64,000 nt of DNA from Reichenbachiella faecimaris (lineage in GTDB: Bacteria > Bacteroidota > Bacteroidia > Cytophagales > Cyclobacteriaceae): NCBI RefSeq assembly GCF_900176375.1, contig NZ_FWYF01000005.1, positions 186,001-250,000 on the forward strand, written 5' to 3'. Shown here one piece after another: positions 48,308-56,840 of this stretch. Numbering within the stretch: the stretch's first letter is position 1; each line of letters opens with the position of its first letter. The notes under the pieces are model-generated. The model was not told the DNA's origin and searched no databases. It worked only from the letters and a program-made list of their open reading frames with translations. Position numbers and translations under genes: made by a program.

Positions 48308-49501
48308 ATGAAAGACGTCATTGTAATAGGAGGAGGGATTGTTGGATTGGCAACTGCTTGGCAAATCAAACAGCAATCTCCAGATCTTACCCTTACTATA
48401 CTAGAAAAAGAAGACGGTCCAGCACGGCACCAGACTGGAAACAACAGTGGTGTCATTCACTCCGGACTATATTATAAACCTGGCAGTCTCAAGGCCACCA
48501 ATTGTATCAAAGGGTATGATTTGATGCTGGATTTTTGCAGAAAAGAAGAGGTTGATTTTGATCTCTGTGGAAAAGTGGTGGTGGCCACAGATGATCATGA
48601 AATCCCGTATTTGGAAACTTTGTTTGCAAGAGGAGAGCAAAATGGATTGACCAATATGAAATGGTTGACGCCTGAAGAAATAAAAGAGCACGAACCTTAT
48701 GTGTCTGGAGTCAAAGGTATTTATGTGCCACAAACTGGAATTATAGATTACAAGGAGGTATGCAAGAAGCTAGAAAGCAAACTGCTCGAAGCAGGTGTAG
48801 CGATCTTCTACAATGAAAAAGTGACCAGAGTCAATCATCAGGGTTCGGCTAGTGAGGTAATAACTACCAACAACGAATACAAGGGCAAATTGATTGTAAA
48901 CTGTGCAGGTCTATACTCGGACAAAGTATCAAAAATGACCCCACTAAAGCCAGATCTTAAAATTGTTCCGTTTCGAGGAGAATATTATCAACTCAAAGAA
49001 TCAAGCAAGCATCTGGTCAAGAACTTAATATACCCAGTACCTGATCCTAATTTTCCATTCTTAGGTGTTCACTTTACCAGAATGATCAATGGTGGAGTAG
49101 AGGCAGGTCCAAATGCGGTATTGGCCTTTGCTCGTGAGGGCTATACCAAATCAGATATAAATATTCCCGAGCTATTCGAAACACTGACCTGGCCAGGCTT
49201 TCAGAAAGTAGCCATGAAATATTGGAAAACAGGATTTGGTGAGATGTACAGATCTTTTTCAAAAGCGGCATTTACAAAGGCATTACAAAAACTGATTCCA
49301 GATATTAGAGCATCTGATTTGGAAACTGGAGGGGCAGGAGTTCGTGCACAAGCGTGTGATCGATCAGGTGGATTACTTGATGACTTTCATATCCTGGAGA
49401 ATGATCATTTTGTGAATGTGTGCAATGCGCCATCACCAGCTGCTACGTCGTCATTGGCGATAGGCGAAGAGATTGCCAGTAGAGTAATAAAAAGATTCTG
49501 A
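48308..49501 (+). CDS. lhgO: L-2-hydroxyglutarate oxidase
   Basis: A 397-residue FAD-dependent oxidase oxidising L-2-hydroxyglutarate to 2-oxoglutarate. The FAD motif is VIGGGIVGLATAWQIK. LhgO/YgaF-type features include QTGNNSGVIHSGLYYKPGSL, KATNCIKGYDLM, VPFRGEYYQLKESSKHLV and the closing VCNAPSPAATSSLAIGEEI. It follows msrB by 60 bases and may be separately transcribed. Confidence 0.93.
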   Translation: MKDVIVIGGGIVGLATAWQIKQQSPDLTLTILEKEDGPARHQTGNNSGVIHSGLYYKPGSLKATNCIKGYDLMLDFCRKEEVDFDLCGKVVVATDDHEIPYLETLFARGEQNGLTNMKWLTPEEIKEHEPYVSGVKGIYVPQTGIIDYKEVCKKLESKLLEAGVAIFYNEKVTRVNHQGSASEVITTNNEYKGKLIVNCAGLYSDKVSKMTPLKPDLKIVPFRGEYYQLKESSKHLVKNLIYPVPDPNFPFLGVHFTRMINGGVEAGPNAVLAFAREGYTKSDINIPELFETLTWPGFQKVAMKYWKTGFGEMYRSFSKAAFTKALQKLIPDIRASDLETGGAGVRAQACDRSGGLLDDFHILENDHFVNVCNAPSPAATSSLAIGEEIASRVIKRF

Positions 49502-49672
49502 AATTGTTAATAACTGCAGCGTTTGATTACCAAAACGTTAAATAATTAGCAGTTGCATAATTTTTTTAATTAAAAATTATGAATTCATAAACTAATCTAA
49601 GAAACTTGCGTTGAAGAATTCAAAATTCAGACATTGAAAACAAAAAGTACCATAAACACAATTCAAAACGCG

Positions 49673-49735
49673 ATGATGGCATGTTGTTGCTGTTGTGCAC
49701 CTAATTGGTGTTTATGGGAAAGTTATAATTTATAG
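49673..49735 (+). CDS. polycysteine leader peptide
   Basis: A 20-codon ORF reading MMACCCCCAPNWC followed by LWESYNL and a TAG stop. Five consecutive Cys codons (TGT TGT TGC TGT TGT, 49682-49696) and a sixth (49709-49711) are far beyond chance for a Cys-poor proteome. It ends 23 bases before the terminator and 81 bases before the cysteine-synthase-like gene. Such runs act as ribosome-stalling sensors for the scarce aminoacyl-tRNA. The peptide itself is probably unused. Confidence 0.85.
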   Translation: MMACCCCCAPNWCLWESYNL

Positions 49736-49758
49736 AAATATCATACGATAAAAATATA

Positions 49759-49793
49759 AAAAGGGCCTTTCTCAAATCGAGTAAGGCCTTTTT
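49759..49793 (+). terminator. attenuator terminator before the cysteine operon
   Basis: Bases 49759-49773 pair with 49779-49793 around AAATC, with one U.U mismatch and one G.U wobble. The GGCC core and closing T run are typical of rho-independent terminators. It lies between the leader stop and the first operon ATG (23 bases downstream), which is unusual for a plain terminator and points to attenuation. Confidence 0.88.
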
Positions 49794-49816
49794 CGTTATA
49801 AAACTCAGTATCTACA

Positions 49817-50746
49817 ATGGTAATCAGTCAAGAATCAGAAATTATTGAAAGTGTATTAGCTCTCGGAAATCACATCGGCCATACGCCTCTGTATGAGCTA
49901 CAGCACATTTCGCCAAAGAAGTCGGTACGCATATTTGCCAAGCTGGAATGGATGCAGTTTGGAGGAAGCGTAAAGGCAAGGCCAGCTTATAACATTATCA
50001 AGCAGGCGGTATTAAATGGCGAGTTAGGCAACGGAAAAATACTCTTAGATGCGTCTAGTGGCAACACGGCTATTGCTTATGCCACCATTGGTGCAAGACT
50101 AGGTATCCCTGTTACTATTTGTTTGCCAGAGAATGCTTCATGGGAACGTAAAATGCTTTTGAAAGGACTTGGCGTATCAATTGTGTATACCTCCAAATTT
50201 GGATCAACAGACGAAGCGCAAGAGAAGGCTTTGGAGCTTTATCAAAATGAACCAGACAAATATTTTCTGGCAGATCAATATGGCAACGAAAATAATTGGA
50301 AGGCACACTACGATACTACGAGTGAAGAAATCATATCTAAGGTGAATGGAAGTTTGACCCACTTTGTTACAGGCCTGGGAACGACAGGATCTTTTACTGG
50401 AATAAGTAAAAGATTGAAAGAAGTGAATGAGGGAATTACCACCATTGCCCTTCAGCCAGATGGTGCTTTGCACGGATTAGAAGGATGGAAAGACATGGAA
50501 ACGGCTAAGGTACCAGGCATTTATGATCCGTCATTGGCTGATCGATTTATGAATGTAGATACGTTTGATGCCTACGAAACACTGAAGCTAGCGGCAAAGA
50601 AAGAAGGTTTGATGATCAGTCCATCTGCTGCGGCTAACCTGAAGGGGGCTTTGCAACTGGCTGAAGAAATAGATGAGGGAGTTATTGTAACACTCTTTCC
50701 TGATAATGCAGAAAAGTATAGTGAAGTGATTAAGTCTTTGTTTTAA
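49817..50746 (+). CDS. cysM: cysteine synthase-like PLP enzyme (CysM type)
   Basis: A 309-residue fold-type II PLP enzyme. PLP Lys53 sits in GGSVKARPAYNI, where classical CysK/CysM have SVKDR. The phosphate loop is SSGNTAIAYA (S81-T84), and there is the glycine loop TGLGTTGSFTG. It is shorter at the C-terminus than CysK. Mycobacterial CysM transfers sulfur from thiocarboxylated CysO onto O-phosphoserine. The segment EGWKDMETAKVPGIYD resembles the CysM region ALRNMDEGFVPELYD that binds the phosphate. Its operon partners support this route, not the sulfide-dependent one. Preceded by the attenuator. Confidence 0.85.
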   Translation: MVISQESEIIESVLALGNHIGHTPLYELQHISPKKSVRIFAKLEWMQFGGSVKARPAYNIIKQAVLNGELGNGKILLDASSGNTAIAYATIGARLGIPVTICLPENASWERKMLLKGLGVSIVYTSKFGSTDEAQEKALELYQNEPDKYFLADQYGNENNWKAHYDTTSEEIISKVNGSLTHFVTGLGTTGSFTGISKRLKEVNEGITTIALQPDGALHGLEGWKDMETAKVPGIYDPSLADRFMNVDTFDAYETLKLAAKKEGLMISPSAAANLKGALQLAEEIDEGVIVTLFPDNAEKYSEVIKSLF

Positions 50747-50747
50747 A

Positions 50748-51173
50748 ATGAAGAAACAAATTCAAGTATCAGGAGACATTCTAGAAGAAATGCATCGTCA
50801 TGCGTTGTCAGATTTTCCTAACGAATGCGTGGGATTTTTCTATGGGAAATCTGAAGGAGATATTAAAACAGTCACTGAGTATGGCCCGTTAGAAAACAGT
50901 AAAGAAGGAGATCAACGCAGACGTTTTGAAGTCAATCCATTGGATTATATGAAGGCGGAGAAATATGCGTTGTCCAATCAGTTGGAACTTTTAGGAATTT
51001 ATCATTCTCATCCTTTGCATCCAGCTATCCCTTCAGAACACGACTTGAAGCAGGCAGTACCTTTTTTTTCGTACATTATTGCTTCAGTAAACGATACCAA
51101 AGTTGACAAGACCACGTCTTGGCAACTGAATGAAGAAAATCAATTTGAAGAAGAATTATTAAAGAGCAATTAA
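50748..51173 (+). CDS. JAMM/MPN+ metalloprotease (Mec-like)
   Basis: A 141-residue Zn-dependent peptidase with an intact JAMM motif: E26 in PNECVGFF, then HSHPLHPAIPSEHD (H86, H88, S96, D99). Bacterial relatives hydrolyse the isopeptide or peptide bond after the Gly-Gly of sulfur-carrier proteins. In mycobacteria Mec releases cysteine from CysO-Cys. Here it may also trim the two residues beyond the carrier's Gly-Gly. It starts one base after the CysM-like gene's stop (TAAAATG), so they are translationally close. Confidence 0.9.
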   Translation: MKKQIQVSGDILEEMHRHALSDFPNECVGFFYGKSEGDIKTVTEYGPLENSKEGDQRRRFEVNPLDYMKAEKYALSNQLELLGIYHSHPLHPAIPSEHDLKQAVPFFSYIIASVNDTKVDKTTSWQLNEENQFEEELLKSN

Positions 51174-51180
51174 TAGCATC

Positions 51181-51459
51181 ATGGCAAATATTATTATACC
51201 TACACCACTAAGAAAATTCACTAACAATCAAGCTTCAGTAGAATCTAATGGGGCTACTGTTCAGCAATCAGTTGAGGACTTGGCTAAACAATTTCCAGAT
51301 TTGAACAAACACATTTTTGATGCTGAGGGTAAGATTCGTCAGTTCATCAGAATCTATGTGGGAGACGAGGATATCAATGCCTTGGAAAATGAAAACACAA
51401 AGGTAGATGGTAGTTCAGTGATTAGCATCATACCTGCAATAGCAGGAGGCATCCAATAA
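51181..51459 (+). CDS. ThiS/MoaD-type sulfur carrier with C-terminal extension
   Basis: A 92-residue beta-grasp protein (MANIIIPTPLRKFTNNQ, then ATVQQSVEDLAKQFPDL, and RQFIRIYVGDEDI). The C-terminus reads SIIPAIAGG followed by Ile-Gln. Classical carriers end in Gly-Gly so that the E1 enzyme can adenylate the last Gly. The two added residues (91-92) would block this until removed. It follows the JAMM gene by 7 bases and precedes the E1-like gene by 11 bases. This is the CysO position in the mycobacterial-like set. Confidence 0.88.
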   Translation: MANIIIPTPLRKFTNNQASVESNGATVQQSVEDLAKQFPDLNKHIFDAEGKIRQFIRIYVGDEDINALENENTKVDGSSVISIIPAIAGGIQ

Positions 51460-51470
51460 AAAAAGGAACC

Positions 51471-52610
51471 ATGTCAGAAGTAAATTTTTCAAAAGAAGAG
51501 CTCGAACGATATAGTCGTCATTTGATTATTCCAGAGTTCAATATAGAAGGTCAAAGAAGACTTAAAGAAGCCAAAGTACTCGTGGTTGGCACAGGTGGTT
51601 TGGGAAGCCCACTACTCCTATATCTAACAGCCGCTGGTGTGGGCAATATTGGCATCCTTGATTTTGACGTGGTAGATGATAGCAATTTGCAGCGTCAGGT
51701 GTTGTTTACAGTAGATGATGTAGGAAAACCAAAATCTGTGGCGGCAAAAGCTCGATTGGAAAAATTGAATCCACATGTGAATTTCACTGTTCACAACACG
51801 ATGCTGACCTCTGAGAATGCATTGGATATAGTGAAGGACTACGACGTAGTAGCTGATGGTACAGACAATTTCCCGACAAGGTATCTGGTAAATGATGCCT
51901 GTGTAATTCTTGATAAAGTAAATGTATACGCGTCCATTTTTAGATTTGAAGGACAGGTTTCGGTATTTAACTATAAAAATCAAGAGGGAGAATATGGACC
52001 ACATTATCGTGACCTATTTCCTACACCACCACCTCCAGGGTTAGTACCTAGTTGTGCTGAAGGAGGGGTAATTGGTGTGCTTCCTGGAATCATTGGATCC
52101 TTGCAGGCCAATGAAGTACTCAAGGTGGTAAGTGGAGTTGGAGACCCATTGGCTGGTAGATTGTTTTTGTTTGACGCTTTGTCTTTCGAGACTCGTGTGA
52201 TGAAAATTCACAAAAACAAAAATACTCCTGCTGTAACTGAATTAATAGATTATGAAATATTCTGTGGATTAGGCGAAAAGGAAGAGGAGCAAGTAGTCAA
52301 TGAGATTACAGTAGATGAATTGAGTCAATGGAAGGCCACTAAGAAAGATTTTCAACTCATTGATGTACGTGAAGCCTATGAATATGAAATCGCTAATCTA
52401 GAAGGAGAGCTGATTTCTTTAGGGGAAATAGCGGATCATGTAAATGACATTCGTTCTGATGTAGATGTGGTTGTGCATTGCCGAAGTGGCAAACGAAGTG
52501 CAGACGCGATCGTTCAATTGGAAAAGCTGGGTTTTAAAAACCTATACAATCTAAAAGGTGGAATTCTAGCCTGGGCAGATGAGTTAGACCCTGAAATGGC
52601 AAAATACTAA
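51471..52610 (+). CDS. moeZ: MoeZ-like E1 adenylyl/sulfurtransferase with rhodanese domain
   Basis: A 379-residue two-domain enzyme. The MoeB/ThiF E1 domain has GTGGLGSPLLLYLTAAGVG, the Arg of NLQRQVLF, DGTDNFPTRYLVND and C195 in VPSCAEGG. The C-terminal rhodanese domain (about residues 280-379) has catalytic C337 in HCRSGKRSA. The PTPPPPGLVPSCAEGGVIGV stretch and the FCG junction are nearly as in mycobacterial MoeZ. It adenylates the carrier C-terminus and delivers sulfur to form the thiocarboxylate. No Zn-binding CxxC pairs like those of E. coli MoeB are present. Confidence 0.92.
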   Translation: MSEVNFSKEELERYSRHLIIPEFNIEGQRRLKEAKVLVVGTGGLGSPLLLYLTAAGVGNIGILDFDVVDDSNLQRQVLFTVDDVGKPKSVAAKARLEKLNPHVNFTVHNTMLTSENALDIVKDYDVVADGTDNFPTRYLVNDACVILDKVNVYASIFRFEGQVSVFNYKNQEGEYGPHYRDLFPTPPPPGLVPSCAEGGVIGVLPGIIGSLQANEVLKVVSGVGDPLAGRLFLFDALSFETRVMKIHKNKNTPAVTELIDYEIFCGLGEKEEEQVVNEITVDELSQWKATKKDFQLIDVREAYEYEIANLEGELISLGEIADHVNDIRSDVDVVVHCRSGKRSADAIVQLEKLGFKNLYNLKGGILAWADELDPEMAKY

Positions 52611-52638
52611 GATATTCCTGGTAAATATTAAACAAGTG

Positions 52639-52666
52639 AAACCCTGACATCTGTCAGGGTTTTTTC
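52639..52666. terminator. terminator ending the cysteine operon, overlapping hrpB
   Basis: AAACCCTGACA (52639-52649) pairs with TGTCAGGGTTT (52652-52662) followed by TTTTC, a good plus-strand terminator. The last codons and stop of hrpB are encoded within it (52654 onward). Confidence 0.85.
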
Positions 52667-55152
52667 TTTTTAGAGCGATCCACACCTCTAATGGCTTGCG
52701 CTTCCAATGGGTCTTCGGGCCAAGCATGTTTAGGGTATCGTCGTTTCAATTCTTTGCGAACCTCAAAATAGGCATCCGACCAAAAGCTCTTCAAATCAGA
52801 GGTCACCTGAACAGGCTTAAATCCAGGTGATAACAAATGCATTAATAATGAAGTGGCTCCGTTATTTATTTTTGGGGTTTCAAGCAGACCAAACAACTCC
52901 TGTAGTCGAACTGCCAGTACAGGTGGCGCCCCATCATAGAAGTATTGGATTTTAATGTTTGATCCACTGGGTACTTCTATTTTTTCTGGAGCTAATTGAT
53001 CCAATTGACTTTGTTGGTCAATAGGTAGGTGATAGTGAAGCACCTCTCTGAGGTTGATTTTTTTTAAGTCCTCTGGCTTTTTGATATTGTTTAGGTAAGG
53101 TTTCAGCCAATCTTCATTAGAACTTAATAAGTAAGCTTGACTTACATCTGGCCAGTTTTCTTTCGGATTCCAGCGCCCAAGGCTTAGTATTCTATTTTGC
53201 CATTGTATCACTTCTTCATCCCAATTGAGCAAATGCTGACCTTCGGATTTTACGGCATCACATATAGCCTGTTCCAAATGCTCCGTGTCAGGATCAGGCA
53301 GTGGTACTGATTGAAGCACAATACTGCCAATTCTTAATTCTTTGTTGGCGATTAGGCCACCATACTTGGTGTCCCACTTGATGACCTCTAGGCTTTTGAC
53401 CATAGGAGCCAAATCTTTGGGGTTTAGGGGAGAGGCCATAAAAATTTTACCCATGTCATCTCTTGCATCCATGTGGGCAATGGCCAACCAAGATTCATGT
53501 GCCAGGTCATCTCTATGTCCAGCCATTGCGATTTTCCCATTAGATAATTTGAATTGGGCATTGTTGCCAGGTCGAGCAAAAGCTATGCGTTCAGGATAGG
53601 CTTGAGCAAGCAAGAGCCCGGTTTCATAAGGATCAACTGGTGAATTATCCACTTCTTCCAGTTGAAACATTTTCCGATAGGACTCAGCAATTTTTTCTAT
53701 GCGACTGAACTTTCTACTCAGTCTATTTTCACTTCTTAATCTACGCAGTACTATTATGCGCTCGTTGATGTCAATCCCAGACTCTGGGCCTAGTGGGTCT
53801 CGTTCTTCTATCAGGGCAGCTACGTCTGAGGCTAAAGGTAAAAGTTCCTGATCTTCTGCCTCAATAAGCATGTGGGCTATTCTGGGATGACACGGAAGTG
53901 CGTGCATACGTTCCCCATGAGGTGTGATTCTACCATTATTTAAGGCATGCAATTCGTGAAGAGCAGCCAAGGCCCTCTGCATGGTGCTTGATGGAGGAGG
54001 AGTCAACCAGGTCAATTGGTTGGCGTCTAATATTCCCCATTTGGCCAGATCCAAAGCCAAGGTTGAAAGATCTACCTCTAAAATTTCAGGTGAAGCGTGA
54101 AGCTCAAGTCTATCTTGTGTTGCTTTTGACCACATGCGATAGCATGCCCCTGCACTTAACCGTCCTGCCCTTCCAGCACGTTGGTCAGCAGAATCTTTTG
54201 ATATTTGAATGGTGTGTAATCTTGAGAGGCCTGATTTTGGGTCGAACTTAGAGGTTCTGCCATATCCTGTATCCACGACAATTTTGATGCCTTCAATGGT
54301 CAAACTGGTTTCTGCAATTGATGTAGCCAGCACTACTTTTCGTTTACCTTTTTTGTCTGGCATGATGGCAGCCATTTGTTTGCCGTGTGGCAATTGCCCG
54401 TAGAGGGGATGGATGGCAAAGCCTTTCAGTCTTGTTCTTAGGATTTCTTCACATTTTTTGATTTCCCCTTGTCCAGGAAAAAATGCAAGTACATCACCTT
54501 CATTTTCTTTGACTGCTTGAGTGATGATTCTAGCTGTCAATTCGGGAAGTAAGGTTATATCTGTATCACCTGTGTATTTGATATCTACTGGGTACTGTCG
54601 GCCTTCACTTTTCACCACAGGACATTGAAGCATACTGCTCAGTTGTGGCATATCCAGTGTCGCAGACATGATGAGTATTTTGAGGTCTGGCCGAAGCACT
54701 TGTTGAGCTTCTCTACACAATGCTAGTGCTACATCCGCATGAATACTGCGTTCGTGAAATTCATCAAATATTACCACGCCAACACCCTTCAGCGAGTTGT
54801 CACTGTGAATCATTCTTGTGAGTATACCCTCTGTTAGCACTTCTATCTGAGTGTGCTCAGAAACCTTGTTTTCAAATCTTATTCTATATCCTACGCTGTG
54901 CCCTACTTTTTCGTCAAGTAATTCAGCCATTCTGATAGCCACTGTTCTTGCGGCTAGTCGTCTGGGTTCGAGCATAAGTATTTTTTGGCCTTTGAGCCAA
55001 TCTTGCTCCAGAAAAGTCAGAGGTAGAAGTGTACTCTTACCTGCACCAGGTGGTGCATTTACAATTTGAGTATTATGTTCTGAAAAATTGTAGCGAATCT
55101 CTTCTACAGATTCGATGATTGGTAAGTCTATGTTTTTATATACGAATGACAA
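52654..55152 (-). CDS. hrpB: ATP-dependent helicase HrpB
   Basis: An 832-residue DExH-box helicase. Walker A is PPGAGKSTLLP, the DEFHERS box replaces DEAH as usual for HrpB, and SATLD is motif III. The C-terminal HrpB-specific domain ends in KSFWSDAYFEVRKELKRRYPKHAWPED. Helicase motif VI (QRAGRAGR) is visible. It probably acts on RNA in translation or decay; in many bacteria it is non-essential. The start is TTG 55152, with no ATG upstream. Confidence 0.94.
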   Translation of the reverse strand: MSFVYKNIDLPIIESVEEIRYNFSEHNTQIVNAPPGAGKSTLLPLTFLEQDWLKGQKILMLEPRRLAARTVAIRMAELLDEKVGHSVGYRIRFENKVSEHTQIEVLTEGILTRMIHSDNSLKGVGVVIFDEFHERSIHADVALALCREAQQVLRPDLKILIMSATLDMPQLSSMLQCPVVKSEGRQYPVDIKYTGDTDITLLPELTARIITQAVKENEGDVLAFFPGQGEIKKCEEILRTRLKGFAIHPLYGQLPHGKQMAAIMPDKKGKRKVVLATSIAETSLTIEGIKIVVDTGYGRTSKFDPKSGLSRLHTIQISKDSADQRAGRAGRLSAGACYRMWSKATQDRLELHASPEILEVDLSTLALDLAKWGILDANQLTWLTPPPSSTMQRALAALHELHALNNGRITPHGERMHALPCHPRIAHMLIEAEDQELLPLASDVAALIEERDPLGPESGIDINERIIVLRRLRSENRLSRKFSRIEKIAESYRKMFQLEEVDNSPVDPYETGLLLAQAYPERIAFARPGNNAQFKLSNGKIAMAGHRDDLAHESWLAIAHMDARDDMGKIFMASPLNPKDLAPMVKSLEVIKWDTKYGGLIANKELRIGSIVLQSVPLPDPDTEHLEQAICDAVKSEGQHLLNWDEEVIQWQNRILSLGRWNPKENWPDVSQAYLLSSNEDWLKPYLNNIKKPEDLKKINLREVLHYHLPIDQQSQLDQLAPEKIEVPSGSNIKIQYFYDGAPPVLAVRLQELFGLLETPKINNGATSLLMHLLSPGFKPVQVTSDLKSFWSDAYFEVRKELKRRYPKHAWPEDPLEAQAIRGVDRSKKKKP

Positions 55153-55413
55153 ACTTTGTAATTTTATGAATCACTGCGAAATTAGAAGAATCAGGATTGA
55201 TTCTATAGCATTTTTAAAAACTAAAGCGGTAAGGAAGAGGAAATAAATACTGATGATAAGTGAAATAATATTTTTGTTTTTGCTAATTTCTGCTCCAAAA
55301 CCAGAATCACACATTCAACCAGAATGACCAGCTTACAATCATTTCATACTTATTGTCACTTCCAAAATTCTAGCATTTCTAATCATGCGATTGTTTCTGT
55401 AAACTAAGGTAAA

Positions 55414-56838
55414 GTGAGCGGTAGCATAGATTTGATATACGACAAAACGCTAAAAATCATCATGGATTTACTCCATGTGAAGAGTGCGGCTATTTTGAGT
55501 GTGGGAGACTCAGGATTACAAATTGAACGTTTTTTGTTGAAAGGAAAAGTGAAGTCTAGGGACGGAGTTGGTCAATTAATACATACCTCTTTTGAAATGA
55601 AAGAACCTTCCCTTATTGCATCCAGTGTTTTTGAGGGAACGGATGTCACTGCTGTTGTAGATGGGGCCAACTATTATGCTTTTCCCTGTTTGGATAGCCA
55701 TGCCAGAATGATTGCTCTAATCTTATTGCCCGTGATAGACCTAAAGGAATTTAAGGCTGAAAATTATTCATTGGTGCATGTAGTAGGGCAAAGGTTATCC
55801 GTGGAGTTGGAAAAAAGCAGAGTGATCAAGGAGCGCGAAAGTTTAAGCGAATTCAATGCTTCTATTTTGGAATCTCTGGATGAAGTGACTTGGGATTATT
55901 CGATCACAAAAAAGAAAATACAATGGTTTGGGGCCATTTATAAGGTTTTTGGTTTTCAGAAAGAAGAACTGGGCAATACAATCGATTTTTTCCTGAGCAA
56001 AGTTCATCCATCAGACAGGGTCATTCTTGAGGATAAATTGATCATGAATAAACAGTCAGATGAGAAATTTCTTGTTGATTTTCAGTTTGAAAATTTAAAA
56101 GGGGGATTCAACTGGTTGCGCATAGAAGGAGTGATGCACTTAGATAAGAGCGGAAATGCGGAAAGAGTAATAGGAGTGGTGAAAAATGTCCACAATGAAA
56201 AAATGGCTGAGATGCTAAGAATAAGGGCCATGATAAAGGCTAAGGACTCGGAGAGAAAAAGGATAGCTTCTGAAATTCATGATAGTCTAGGACAAACACT
56301 TTCAGTTGCTCGCTTGGAACTGGATTCTTTATCAGAAATTTACAAAGACAACGTTTTTCTGGAAAAAGTAAAAAGCGTATCAGGGCTCATTGCAGGTGCT
56401 ATACAAGAAAGCAGAGCAATTTCTCATGATTTAATGCCACCTGCATTGGTAGATTATGGACTTATTCCAGCATTAGAAACCATGATTAGTCAGTTAGATA
56501 GATCTTCGTCAGTCAATTTTTCTTTCTTTCACAATGAAATTGAAGAGAGGTTCGAAGAGGATTTTGAAACCAACGTATATAGAATATGCCAAGAAGGAGT
56601 AAACAATATATTGAAGCATGCCCAAGCAAAAAATGCGACAGTACAAGTCATCAGACACCCAAATTATGTTTACGTTAGTATAGAAGATGATGGATTAGGG
56701 TTTGCGCAAAAGGGAGATAGCGAAAATGCATCAGGTTTGGGTTTAAAGAACATGGCAAACAGAGTGGCTTATCTGGGAGGGAAAATAGACTTTGAAACAA
56801 ATAACGGATCAATCATAACCATAGAAATATCAATTTAA
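55414..56838 (+). CDS. PAS-containing sensor histidine kinase (NarX/DesK type)
   Basis: A 474-residue cytoplasmic kinase starting with GTG 55414. Residues about 1-140 look like a GAF-type sensor and about 150-270 like a PAS fold (TWDYSITKKKIQWFGAIYKVFGF). The HisKA_3 box has His289 in RIASEIHDSLGQTLS, and the HATPase has EDDGLGF and GLGLKNMANRVAYLGG. No transmembrane segments, so the signal is cytoplasmic or PAS-bound. The partner regulator begins two bases after its stop. Confidence 0.9.
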   Translation: MSGSIDLIYDKTLKIIMDLLHVKSAAILSVGDSGLQIERFLLKGKVKSRDGVGQLIHTSFEMKEPSLIASSVFEGTDVTAVVDGANYYAFPCLDSHARMIALILLPVIDLKEFKAENYSLVHVVGQRLSVELEKSRVIKERESLSEFNASILESLDEVTWDYSITKKKIQWFGAIYKVFGFQKEELGNTIDFFLSKVHPSDRVILEDKLIMNKQSDEKFLVDFQFENLKGGFNWLRIEGVMHLDKSGNAERVIGVVKNVHNEKMAEMLRIRAMIKAKDSERKRIASEIHDSLGQTLSVARLELDSLSEIYKDNVFLEKVKSVSGLIAGAIQESRAISHDLMPPALVDYGLIPALETMISQLDRSSSVNFSFFHNEIEERFEEDFETNVYRICQEGVNNILKHAQAKNATVQVIRHPNYVYVSIEDDGLGFAQKGDSENASGLGLKNMANRVAYLGGKIDFETNNGSIITIEISI

Positions 56839-56840
56839 TC

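Larger units (their letters stand above)
49650..49793 (+). promoter_or_regulatory. cysteine-responsive transcription attenuator (candidate)
   Basis: Three competing RNA stems surround a polycysteine leader. Stem 1:2 pairs 49650-49663 with 49703-49717, 14 pairs with one bulged G at 49707. The leader start and its five Cys codons sit in the loop. Stem 2:3 pairs 49716-49722 (GGGAAAG) with 49767-49773 (CTTTCTC), 7 pairs with one G.U. Stem 3:4 is the terminator 49759-49793. A ribosome halted on the Cys codons would free segment 2 to block the terminator, while one reaching the stop would cover it. Overlap between 1:2 and 2:3 is only two bases, so that competition may be weak. The function is inferred. 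Confidence 0.75.

Noticed and set aside
51624-52004. 126-residue minus-strand ORF inside moeZ
   Set aside because: It is antisense to the E1 domain with well-conserved motifs on the plus strand.
55252-55326. 24-codon ORF with a signal-like start between hrpB and the NarX-type kinase
   Set aside because: It is too short, has no terminator or promoter, and may be chance in AT-rich DNA.
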